From: Paraphaeosphaeria minitans
Taxonomy: Eukaryota; Ascomycota; Dothideomycetes; Pleosporales; Didymosphaeriaceae
Assembly: GCA_015832175.1 (NCBI GenBank)
Contig: WJXW01000014.1
Coordinates: 62,001 to 126,000 of the forward strand
DNA: 64,000 bases
Direction: 5' to 3'
A program made the position numbers and the translations under genes. Of this stretch, positions 34,901-45,460 are shown in pieces (position 1 is the stretch's first letter; every line of letters begins with the position of its first letter). A model generated the notes under the pieces. The model was given only the letters and a program-made list of their open reading frames with translations, had not been told where the DNA came from and did no database searches.

Positions 34901-37080
34901 TAAAGTATACCCTAAGTCTATTAGTATCTGCTAGCGATAGTAGGAATAGTGTTAGGGAGTTAAGAATATAGTAGGTTACTATTCCTATAGGGTTAGTGAT
35001 TTATATAGTGCCTAGAGATGTCTAGGAACCCTGTCCTCTAAAGCTAATATTAGTAGATCCTAGTAACTAGTCTACTCTAGTAGTTAGGTTTTTATATAAG
35101 TAGGTAGTAAGCTAGTCCTTTCCTACTATAGACACTTGTACGGCGCCTATATCCTAGAGTTCTCCTTAGTACTTTATACGATACTAACTAGCTAGAGTAA
35201 ATAGTTATGTAGGTTCCTCTATATTCTTATTATCCTTACTATGTTAGATGTCTTCGCCAGTTATGCGATAAAGGTAGGTAGTAGAAGTAAAGTATAAGGT
35301 AGCTTTCTGTGCTTCTTCTTTATTACTCTATTAGTCTTATTTATCTTTCTTCTCTTTCGTGCGATAGTCTTCTTCCTCTAGCTCTCCTTTAAAGTTAAGG
35401 ATGTATACTTATACATCTATAGTAGAGGGTTTATGTTTATAGAAGTTAGCGTATAATAATATATATTGCCTTCTAGCTTGCTAGGTATCTCTTAGTAGAT
35501 AGTTAGTAGACTAGTATCCTTCTTTATAGTATATAAAGCATTTCTACTTTGTATAAGAGCTTAAACTTTTAAAGTTACCTCTTTCTTTTAGTCTAAAGGT
35601 TAATCTGCCTCTAGAGGGGCTAGATCCTCTTATGTAATTAGAATTATTATATTATTAATTAGTGTAGTACACCTCTTTACTATCTTAGAGGAACTATAAC
35701 TTCTTTTTATTTTTAGTAACTTAGAGTAACGCATAAAGGTCGCTAAGTAAGCCTTCTACTATGTTTTTAGGGTTAAATATAGCTTGTTTAAGGTTAGAAT
35801 AGCCGCAGTATGCTTATATAATAGTAGTGTGTAGTTGTAGTTTACTACTAAAACTTTGTCTAAGAGCCCTTTAGGCTAAGGTAAGCTTATTAATTATTAC
35901 TTCTAGGGCCTTATGTGATATAGCAGCTAGATTATCCCTTTTATAGCGTTTAAAGGTAAGAGTGGTCTAGTCTATCTAGTACTAATTATAATTAACACTA
36001 GTGTTAAAGTGCCTGTTTAGTCTGTTGTATAATTTATCCTATAGAAGTCCTGGTCTAATATTATGTAGGTAGTAGGTACTCGCACGATTAGAAAGGATTC
36101 CTAGAAAAATGTTTGTATACTAGTCCTATAGTATGTCTAGCCTATAGTATAGTTCTCTAAAGACTTTTACCTTATCTGCTAGGATGTTATATAGCCTACT
36201 AGTATAGTTATTCTTTTTACTTTAAGCCTTCTAAAAGAGGATAATCTTGTCTAGCTAGATATAAGCATAATCTCCTAGTTATTAAGGAGACTAGGAGTGT
36301 TTAGCCTCTTTATACAATGTGGTTTGTTAGGTAAAAGCAGTCTAGGTTTTAGGCTACTGCCACTAGTGTGGCTCTATATATAGTGTCTCTGTCCTCGTAT
36401 ATATAGGGATAGGCCCTAGCTATACTCTATATATATATATATTGCCTATAGATAGTGTAGGTTATATTGTTAGGATTGTGTAAAGCAGTTTAGGTTACGG
36501 TTATAGTGTTATTGTGCGAAAAGTCTGTAGCTTATAGTTAAGCTGTAATAGTTTAAAAAGTTTCTTTACATAGGTGTCCTTTATTATAGAATTAGTAGCA
36601 ATAAAGCTTTTCTTTATAAGAAAAGTAATAAGCTCTCTTTTTACTATATAACTAATTTTATTAAAGGTTCTCTCCTTCTAGTTATTAAAATCTTTAGTAA
36701 AAGAAGAGATTACCTCTTTACCTTTAAGACTACTTATGCGATATTGCGCAATTATGTACACTATATAAGTGTTTAGCTATTTTAGAGAAGGGGGTAAGTG
36801 GCTGTGTAGATCTACTCTATCTACCTAGTACTTTTGTGCAATCTCTCCTTTTAAGGTAATAGCTTTAATGTTTATTACTTCCTTTACTTATTAAAGCTAT
36901 GTTACTTTGTCTTCTTACTAAAGAGGCAGTATTAATTATTACGCAACGTCCTTAGGTTATAGTTCCTCTAGGAAGTCTCCTAGTCTTAAGGCTATGTTAT
37001 TATTATCTTTCTTAGTTGTGCGACGTGTCTGCGTTTAGTTGTTACTAGTTTAATTATGCGACGTGTTTTTTAGGGTTGTA
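31991..37080 (-). pseudogene. copia F polyprotein (gag, PR, IN, RT, RNase H)
   Basis: Minus-strand polyprotein relic. The gag region runs from about 37,080 to 35,560. A CCHC-like KCFIYYKEGYQSTNY lies near 35,500-35,550. The protease DTGA box (35,130-35,158) reads QDIGAVQVSIVGKDQL. The integrase core covers about 34,950-34,300 and its C-terminal part has an AT-hook-like RLRGRPRKD near 33,730. RT spans about 33,620-32,650, with LTQSPTIQ and RLLLALFV. RNase H (about 32,600-32,040) is well preserved, with FIFIDNSFTNNRDLSSQLGF, TNSKSLYKCL and RWINGKDNPANAYTK. This matches fungal copia elements of the long-pol type. It is inactive because in-frame TAA/TAG occur throughout, and the active-site Asp codons of RNase H and RT are partly lost. 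Confidence 0.88.
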
Positions 37081-37090
37081 AATATGCTTA

Positions 37091-37320
37091 CTATCTCCTT
37101 TCTTTTCTGTAGAATAGTTTAGACTAGATTATGCGACTCTTTATAGATGTGCGCGCTTTGTTTCTACTTATTATATAATCCAAAATTCAATCTCTAGTAA
37201 AGGTATTATCTCCTTTCTTTTCTATAGAATAGCTTAGACTAGATTATACGACTCTTTATAGATATGCGTACTTTGTTTCTGCTTATTGTATAATCTAAAA
37301 TTCGATCTCTAGTAAAGGTA
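37091..37320. repeat. 115-base tandem duplication in the copia F leader
   Basis: The segments 37,091-37,205 and 37,206-37,320 are near-identical copies (tatctcctttcttttct...agtaaaggta) that differ by RIP-type changes. They lie between the 5' LTR and the start of gag, so they sit in the leader RNA. Confidence 0.85.
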
Positions 37321-37409
37321 ATAATATAGAGCCTACATATCTAGCTTGTAGGGCGCTTTGTCTTTAGACCTTACTAGTTTGTAGTTAATTAGAATTAACT
37401 ACTAATTAG

Positions 37410-37647
37410 TGTTAGTTTGGCTTAATCTGCAATTAAGTATTTAAGGGTTAATAGTATACTATTGTGTAAAGAGTGAGAAGTAGGTTTAATTAATTACGTC
37501 TGGTCTATTGTACAAAGGGGCACTAAGAACCTTATAAAGTCTCTGCCTCTTAGCGCTAACCTAAGTAGTAGGTCCTTGTGCAGGTCCCTATAGGTAGGCA
37601 GGCCCCCACTTTACCTAGTGCTACTTGTACGATAAACTGTACGGATA
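37410..37647 (-). repeat. 5' LTR of copia F
   Basis: 238 bases. Its plus-strand end reads ctgtacggata, against ctgtacagaca in the least mutated copy. The gatag duplication follows at 37,648-37,652. Confidence 0.9.
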
Positions 37648-38105
37648 GATAGACTATATGTTAACTACTAACGACTTAACAATATAATAATAAAGAACTA
37701 ATATCTACTACTAAACATTATAGAGTTATAAGATTAACTATCTTAAGCCAAGATATTTATAATAATAGATCTAAGAGACAGTTACCACCTTATATAAATT
37801 AAGAAAGGTAAAGAATAGAAAACAGCGTTTTAATTACGCTATAAACTATTTAAGTATAAGATTATGCTATTTAGACTTATAAATGCACTAGTAGCTTTTA
37901 TAGTACTTATTAACAACGTACTCTATAAATATCTAGACATATTTGTTATTGTGTATATAGACGATATCCTTGTCTTTTCTAAAAACGAATTAGACTACAC
38001 TAAGTATATATAGACAGTACTAGAAGCACTAGACAAAGCATGCCTTTGTATTAAACTTAAGAAATATAAGTTTAACGTTAAATAACTTAAATTCCTAGAA
38101 CATAT
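37648..38105 (+). pseudogene. RT core of gypsy subfamily A
   Basis: Continuation of the RT frame after copia F. It contains the Ty3/gypsy stretch HHIKIKKGKEQKTAF-like (about 37,790-37,840), the LF-L-NA-AF block (37,870-37,905) and the catalytic YIDDILVFSK (37,954-37,985), where both Asp codons survive. A solo C-type LTR interrupts it at 38,106. The frame resumes at 38,517, after the four-base duplication acat (mutated to atat on the left side). Confidence 0.88.
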
Positions 38106-38516
38106 TATTAAATCCAAGAGGGTAGCTAGTCCTAAAGGGTTAAGGTTGGTTCTTGGGCAGGAGTACTTATAGAAGGTGGAAGGTCTTATTAATACGATAG
38201 TATCTTACAAAGTGTAATAAGTTAATAATTTAGTCTGCTAGAATCTAAATAATAGATTAATAAACAGATTAAACACGAGTATGGAGAGCCTATCCTTACG
38301 TTCCTATATACTAAGGCTGCTCCGCTGCTTAGTGCCACTAAGCAACTAAGCACCTCACGTAACCTACTCTGCTACTTAGTGCCGCTGAGCAACTAAGCAT
38401 ATTACGTGACCTAATCTAAGTTGCTTAGCGTCTCTTTGTTACGTTCGTAACCCTGTCGTCGCCTTATTACACCTTTATAAGCGCCCGAGTCCCACGTTGT
38501 TATCTGGTACGTAACA
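38106..38516 (-). repeat. Solo LTR of gypsy subfamily C
   Basis: A 411-base LTR with no internal region. It starts tattaaatcc (TG to TA) and ends ggtacgtaaca. It sits in the RT of subfamily A, 3' of the catalytic box. The flanks are atat on the left and acat on the right, a 4-base duplication with one RIP change. It arose by LTR-LTR recombination of a former full insertion. Confidence 0.9.
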
Positions 38517-40551
38517 ACATTATTACTATAGAAGGAATTAAGATAGCACTAAGTAAAGTTAAATACATTAAGAACTAGCCAATACTAAAGATAGCTAAGA
38601 ATATCTAAGAATTCTTAGGATTCTGTGGATTTAATTAATAATTTATCCAAGATTACCTAAAGGTTACGATACCTTTAATAAATCTTATAAAGAAGAACGT
38701 ACCCTTTAAATAAATAGATAAGTGTAAAATATTATTCTAACTCCTTAAGATAGTATGTATCATAGAACCTGTCCTTATTTATTTTAGAAGTGATAACCAC
38801 TACGCTTTAAAACAGACGCTAGCAATCTTACGCTAGGCGTCTACGCTAAATAAGAACGTAACAGTAAATAGCACCTAATTACCTATTACTTATACAAATT
38901 TAATAACGCCAAAACACAATACAATGTACATAATAAAGAACTCTACGCTATTATTAAAGCCTTGTAGCACTAGAGGATTTACGCGCTTAGTTACTTAACA
39001 CTAGAAATCTATATAGATTATAAAAACCTTCTAAGGTTTATAACAATAAAAAAACTTACGCTATAATAATAAAGATAGTCGCAAATTATAAGGTAGTATA
39101 AGTTTAAAATCATCTATATAGCTAGGAAAGAAAATGGCAGAGTAGACGCTCTTAGCTAATAAAGTAATCTAGTAGGAGAAAAGGCAAAAACCTTCTCTGT
39201 AATCCTTCGCAAAGCTAAAGATAGATCTCTAGAACTAACAGTAGAACTAAATTAACTTTTAGTAATTAACTAAGAAGTTCTAGAACATCTACAGACTAAG
39301 ATTATCTAATAATACTATAATAACCCTATGTACGCACACCTAGGCATTATAAAGATAATAGAACTTATCTAAAGGAATTATACCTTTAAAGGAATTAAGG
39401 AAGCTGTAATAACTTATATCTATAAATATATAGAATACTAAAGAAACAAACACAGCACACATCTTAAATATAAAGAAATATAAGTAATTAGAATACTAAC
39501 AGCACTATAGGAAGACATTACTATAGATTTTGTTACAGGAATTCTAAACTCTAAGGATCTAACAATAGGAGTTAAATACAATAGTATACTAGTAATAGTC
39601 TACTAACTAACTAAGTATGTTAAGCTTATTTTATGTCTTAAAAGAATAATAGCAAAGGAACTCGCTTTTCTTATCTTAGACTAACTAATTAGACACTATA
39701 GAATCCTAAAAATAATTATTAGCGATAGAGATAAGCTCTTTACGTTAAATTATTAGACAACGCTTATAGCACTGCTTAGAATAAAATAAAAGCTATTAAC
39801 AGCTTACTATCTACAAACAGATAGATAGATAAAACGTACGAACTAAACTATAGAAACGTACCTACGCATCTACTGCAATAGTTAGAAGAATAACTAGGTT
39901 TTATTACTACCTATAGCATAGTTAGCCTATAATAACAAAGTATTAGCAGCATTAGGACATACACTATTTTATGTAAACTATAAAAGACACCCACATCTCT
40001 TTAATTAACGATTTTCTACGATAATTAAAGCAAAAGAAGCTATAGATATAGCAGAAAATAAAAAAAAAATACACTAATAACTCTAAGAGAATCTTAAAAA
40101 AGCTTAGCAGCAATTAATTTTATATTAAAACAGAAAACGAAAAATAGCACCTTAGCTAAAGAAGGGGGATAAAGCATATCTACTTATAAAGAACCTTTAA
40201 ACTTAGAAGAAAAAACACAAGAAACTAGATTACATTAAGGTTAAACTATTTTATATTTCTAAGTAAATATCACTAGTAAACTATAAGTTAGAACTACCGC
40301 TAGATGTAAAGATACACCTAGTATTCTATATATTGCTACTAGAACTAGCAGATCCTAATACACTAGTTAAAACTACCTTCTACTACTAGACTAAGGAAGA
40401 AAATAAATTTAAGGTTAAAAGAATTCTAGAATATAATTAGCATAATAACACGTACCTTATTAAGTAGAAAGGTTACCTACATAGCGAAAACACCTAGGAA
40501 CTAAAAAATAATCTAGGAAACTGTTAGTAAAAGATTAAAGAATTCTATTAG
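38517..40551 (+). pseudogene. RT end, RNase H, integrase and chromodomain of gypsy subfamily A
   Basis: After the solo LTR the pol frame continues with ALSKVKYIKN-type RT sequence and RNase H (about 38,760-39,170, including KELYAIIKAL). The integrase zinc region lies near 39,300-39,450. The integrase core (about 39,500-40,000) shows ISDRDKLFTLNY and AYYLQTDRQIKRTN (39,718-39,845), a decayed D...E signature. A C-terminal chromodomain (40,394-40,551) shows FKVKRILEY and SENTQEL. Chromodomains guide chromovirus integration to histone-marked chromatin, a known family property. The frame ends about 24 bases before the stop of the convergent antisense frame. There are many RIP stops. Confidence 0.87.
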
Positions 40552-40574
40552 AAACATAAACATACCTAGGAGAA

Positions 40575-41060
40575 TTACAGTACTAACGCTATAGTATTTA
40601 CTATGTTAAGTGTTAACTATATCGCTGTAGAGTAACTAACAGTCGCTATAGCAGTAGGATAATTAATAGTATCTATATTTATATCCTTACTATCCGCAGT
40701 TATTTCTACAGCTAGACATAACGTCTTCCTATAAGCACACTCTTTAGCCTAAGCTAGTATCTTCTTATTTTGTAATAACTACACTATTAGGAGAGACAAC
40801 GCCTTCTTATCCTCTTTAACCTTCTTCTTATACTCCTTGCGAGTCTTATCTAGTAATAACTAGCTTATATTTACATAAGGACAACCTAAGCGAATATATT
40901 TAAAACACTTTAAACCTAAACCTAGTATAACGTAGTAAATAGAACCTTTAAAACTACAGTTAATATAAAGGTTCTCTATAATAATATTAGCTTCTTAGAT
41001 CTCGCAATATAATTAATATTTTTAAATAGTAAAGTCGCTAGGCATAATACTAACAGACAT
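40575..41060 (-). pseudogene. Antisense Cys-cluster/coiled-coil frame of gypsy subfamily A
   Basis: A minus-strand frame of 162 codons, starting with ATG at 41,060, 96 bases inside the 3' LTR, and running towards the pol stop. The N-terminal part has NCSFKGSIYYV, then LKCFKYIRLGCPYV. With TG-to-TA changes reversed in thought this fits KCxxCxRxGxxC. Next comes a Lys/Glu-rich segment (LLLDKTRKEYKKKVKEDKKA), consistent with a coiled coil, and an acidic, Thr-rich end. It has few in-frame stops for its surroundings. It is only distantly similar to the C and D antisense frames but has the same place, orientation and plan. Function unknown. Confidence 0.6.
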
Positions 41061-41155
41061 ACTTATAGTAAGTGGGGTTAGTAGAATAGCTTATATAACA
41101 ATAGCTAAGGTCTAAATATGTAATTTAGGACGAATCTGTAAAAGAGAGGGGATAA

Positions 41156-41572
41156 TATTAGGATCTAAAATCTATATAATAGTAGGAAGCTAGTTTTATA
41201 CCTAGTAGGCACGTAGTAAGGATTAAGCAGAGATTTAAGGCCAGCTACGCCTTAAATAAAGGAGTTACGTAACTACTCTCCACAGAGCGCTTAATTGCTC
41301 TATACTAGAGTATAACACATATAACTGCTCTCTACAGAGCGCTCCCTACAGAGCGGACTTTGCTTAGTATATAGGAACGCAAGAATAGACTCTCTATACT
41401 TATATTTAATCTGTTTATTAATCTATTGTTTGGATTTAAGCAGACTAAATTGTTAACTTATTACACTTTGTAAGATACTATTGTATTAACAAGACCTTCT
41501 ACCTTCTATAAATACTCCTGCCTAAGAACCAACCTTAACCCTTTAGGACTAGCTACCCTCTTGGATTGAACA
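41156..41572 (+). repeat. 3' LTR of gypsy subfamily A
   Basis: 417 bases, starting tattaggatct (TG to TA) and ending ttggattgaaca. It pairs with 13,460-13,875. The TATA-like tatataggaacgc lies at about 41,366. Confidence 0.9.
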
Positions 41573-44500
41573 GTAAGCAGCGCCTAAACTAGATACCTAA
41601 ATATATCTTTTAGTAACACTAGGACGTAGGTATGTACACTTACTATAGTAAGCCTAACTATATAGCTAGAGCCTACCCTAATATAATTTTATTCTAGGCA
41701 ATTATAATCTAACCTTAGTATAATAAGATAAGCATCTAGTTAGAAAAAGAATAGCCCCTAGTCTAGTACTAACGTAGGGGCTAAGCGTAATAGTATTAAT
41801 AAAGGTATAATTAGGGCGAGCTATAATAGTTAGAGTGGCTAGGGCTAAAGTAGGCATAAATAGGCCTACTTTTACCCTCTATATCTTTCTTAATAGTATA
41901 TAGTATATAGAGTCCTTAATTAATATAGGGTGTAAATACTTTATAGTAATTAGCCCTAGGCTAGCAGATTTACTCTTACTATAGCATATTATAATCTTAG
42001 CCTAGGAGCTAGAATAGGCCGCTAGGTTATTACTATAGACCCTTATTATAGAGATAGTAGTAGTGCCTTATAATATATCTAGGTAGTAATAGACTCTTTA
42101 CGCTTATATAATCCCTAACCTCTACTAAAATATAATTCTAGGGGCCCCCTAGCTAGCTAAGTCTAAAGTAGTAGTAAATATCTATAGTAGTAAAATTATA
42201 ATTAGTGTAGCTAGGGGTCTTATCGCTCTTAATATCTAGATAGTAGAGAGGTAGGGCCTCCTTACTACGCTAGTAGATAAGAAGGATAACATAACACCCT
42301 TTAATACTCTAGATAAAGACTAGGAAGGGGTATTCTTAACTTTACTCTAGGATATTACCTAGATACTTATAATAACGCTTCCTTGTATAGTAGAACCCTT
42401 ACCCCTTTATAATATAGTAGGGCTAGGCCTTACTAAAGATAGTAGGACTCTCTCTTTAGAACTAGTAGAGTACGCTACTATTTTTAATAAAACTAAGGCG
42501 TCTAGCCTTTTACTATACTAGGGTACGTTAGACTACTATATCTACTTAAAGTAGACCCTAAGCGGCTCCCTTCTAAGACTATTTTAGGGCCTACTATATA
42601 ACATGTCTAGAGATTAGCTAGTAGAACTCTGGCGCTAACTTATAGAACTTATAGATAAGGGCTAGATATAAGCTAGCTCCTTTTTAGTAGGTGCTCTAGT
42701 CCTTCTAGTCCTAAAGCCTAGGGGGAAATAGCGCCTATACGTTAACTATTAAAAGATTAACGTAATCTCTAAGCTAGATTAGTACTTTTTTCTACTTATT
42801 AAAGAGACACTACGCACCTTCTCCTAGGCTACTTAGTTTATAAAAGTAGATATCTACGCTGCCTTTTATAAGCTATAAGTTATAGAGGGGGAAGAACACT
42901 ATACTATATTCTATATCTAGTTTAGCCTCTTTAAGTGGTTAGTAGTCCTATTTAAACTAACTAGGCCACCTACTATATTCTAGCGCTATATTAATAGCGC
43001 TCTAAAGGATATCTTAGGTAATATATATATAACTTACCTAAATAATATCCTTATCTATATAATAGGGCCCCTACGCTAACACTAGGACTATATATAATAA
43101 GTGCTGGGACTCTTATAGGAAGCTAGACTATATATAGACCTAGGGAAATATAAATTCGTAATAATAGAGGTTAGGTACCTAGGGTATTTTATTATAGTAG
43201 GTAAGGCTATTTACCCTATTTTAGTAAAGATATAAGTAATTAATTAATAGGACGCCCCCTCTATAGTACATATAGTTTACTACTTTATTAGCTTTACTAA
43301 CTTCTATTATAACTTTCTTCTCTAATTCTCTAAGTAGGCCGCACTTCTACATACCCTTACTAAGAAAGGGGTCCTGTTTTAATAAGGCTTTAGGGAATAA
43401 GAGACCTTTTAGGCCCTAAAGGACATATTTGTATAGGGCCCTATTCTAGCGCTCTAGGACCTAGAGCGCAATACGCTAGTAGAGGTAGACTACTTAGGTA
43501 GCGCTACTAGGGCCTACCTCTCTTAACGTATTAAAGGAATCTAGCACCTTATAGCCTACTACTCTACAGCCCTAACACTAGCCTAGCGGAACTATACTAT
43601 TCACGATAAAGAGCTACTTATAATTATATAGGCCTTATAGGCATAAAGACTAGAGCTAATAGGAGTAGTGCGCCCTTTTAAGATTCTAATAGACTATAAA
43701 AACTTTAAATACTTTACAAAAATCTAAGAATTAAGTAAGCGCTAGCACTAGTAGTTAGAGTTACTTTCTACTTTTTACTTCTACCTCTACTACTAGCCTA
43801 GATCTTAAGTAGCTAGACTAAACGCACTAAGCTAGCGTAAGTAGGATATAGTCTAGTAAATAAGAATAAACGCCCTACTAATAGTGCCTAGGACTATTTA
43901 GGCCGCCCTAGTGTAGACGTAATTTTTAATAGCGCTAGTAGAGGCTTAGATTTTTACTAACACGTATTTATAGATACTTTAGAATATAGCTATAGTAAAG
44001 TTCCCCCCCTACTATATTAGGCTTAAGGCGGTGCGCTATAGTAACTATATATTCCTTATAGTAGCTGCTACCTCCTAATAAATTAGGGACTATATAATTA
44101 GTACGTATAGGTCCCTTTTATAGCAAGGAGTCCTTTAGGTCCTAGCTTAGAAACCTCTTACTACTACTATTATATAGTGTATATATAAGTCTCTAGTTAT
44201 AGGCTATTTTAGGAAGAACTCTATATTTAAGATTATCTACTAGGACTACTACTAGGACAATATATTTAAAGACGTTACTTAATTTATATATAATTACTAC
44301 TGCGTAGGAGCGTATATAGACTAGTAGAAGTAGTAAAGTCTCATATAGCTACTCCTAATTATAGACTAGTACTAGGCGCAACTTTTAATAAATTTTATAG
44401 TAGACCTCTCTTAGGCCTCTATAGCAGCACTACAATACCTACTTGTGATTACTAATAGGCTGTTAAAGTATATATAACTAGAAGCTATAACTTCTATAAT

Positions 44501-45460
44501 AGTAGAGCACTATATAGCCTACTTCTATAATATATAGTAGTAGTTCTATAGCTTCCCTATCTTACTAATTATAAATAGAGGCTTAGACTAGCTAGGGAAG
44601 TTCTAGACTACGCTATATAAATTAACTAGAATAAAATAACTCCTCTCTATAGTATACTACCCCTAGACTAACAGCAGTATAGAGAAGGCGAACTAGAAGG
44701 TACTTTTAGTTCTCTATATTATAGTTAACTTTAAATAGATAGACTAGCTAGACTACCTCCTAGCCTACTAGTTTATATTAAATAATAGAGTATCTACTAC
44801 TATAGACCTAAGCCTAAACTTTTTACTAAATAGATATTATATTAATCTCCTTAAGAGAATCCCTTTACTAGTAGAGTCTACCTATACCCCTACTAAGAGG
44901 GTAAAGCACTTCCTAGACTACCTTAAGAGAGGGATAGCTTTAGCCTAGACTACTATTATCTATAAATAGTAGCGCACTATAGAGGCTATAAACTATACCT
45001 ACTACCTTATAAAGTAATTTTAAGTTAGAGATAAAGTATAGTTCTTACTATATAATATAAAAACTAACTAGCTAAAGAAGAAACTTAACTAGCTTAAAGT
45101 TAAATATACTATAATAGCTATACTATTTTTACTTATAGTAATGCTAGACTTATCTAGTAATTTCTATAAGACTATCTACGTTAACCTCTTTAAGTAAGTA
45201 GTAGATAATCCCCTACCTAGTTAAACCTAGGCTAACGCCTAGCTAGGCCTAGCCTTAGAGCTAGAAGAAGTGGACCTATACTTATATAAATAGGAAGTAG
45301 AAGAGGTCCTATATATTAAGAATACTTAGGGAAAATAATAATAGGCGCTAGTAAAGTAGACTAGATAGGTATTACTAACTTAGGTGCTAGTTAAAAATAT
45401 TATAGACACTATAGCTCTAGACTACTTTAAAGCTGCCTAGGGGGACTATAGGCACAATAA
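41573..45460 (+). pseudogene. gypsy-2 pol: protease, RT, RNase H, integrase, chromodomain
   Basis: One plus-strand frame with RIP stops. The protease (41,911-41,938) reads SLINIGCKYF, a decayed DTG box; the GAPQLAKSK stretch near 42,140 fits a G-x-PWL site. The pre-RT region has LLYNMSRDQLVEL (near 42,600), as in Tf1-like pol. RT (about 42,690-43,240) includes FIKVDIYAAFYKL and the catalytic YLNNILIYI (43,032-43,058), from YLDD. RNase H has RNYTIHDKELLIII near 43,600. The integrase core (about 44,390-44,960) includes ITNRLLKYIQLE and AYQFALNNR. The chromodomain (about 45,290-45,440) shows EVEEVLYIKN, then ALVKQT. Length and order are typical of a chromovirus pol. The gag is absent to the left. 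Confidence 0.88.

Larger units (their letters stand above)
30459..37647 (-). mobile_element. Ty1/copia retrotransposon (copia F)
   Basis: A complete element of 7,189 bases with 238-base LTRs (30,459-30,696 and 37,410-37,647). It is flanked by a gatag duplication and inserted in the RT of gypsy subfamily A. The coding strand is minus, in the order gag, protease, integrase, RT, RNase H. It is less RIP-damaged than copia B, since many TG and CA steps survive. Confidence 0.93.
13460..41572 (+). mobile_element. Ty3/gypsy chromovirus, subfamily A, split by nested insertions
   Basis: The 5' LTR is at 13,460-13,875 and the 3' LTR at 41,156-41,572. Internal parts run in order and orientation: gag start (13,876-14,214), gag/protease/RT (28,047-30,458), RT (37,648-38,105), RT-RNase H-integrase-chromodomain (38,517-40,551) and an antisense frame (40,575-41,060). 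Three insertions separate the parts: copia B, copia F and a solo C-type LTR. Removing them joins the frames exactly at their target-site duplications. The outer flanks (gagag and gtaag) do not match, so the element may be a recombinant between two copies or may have lost its original neighbour. Confidence 0.9.
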
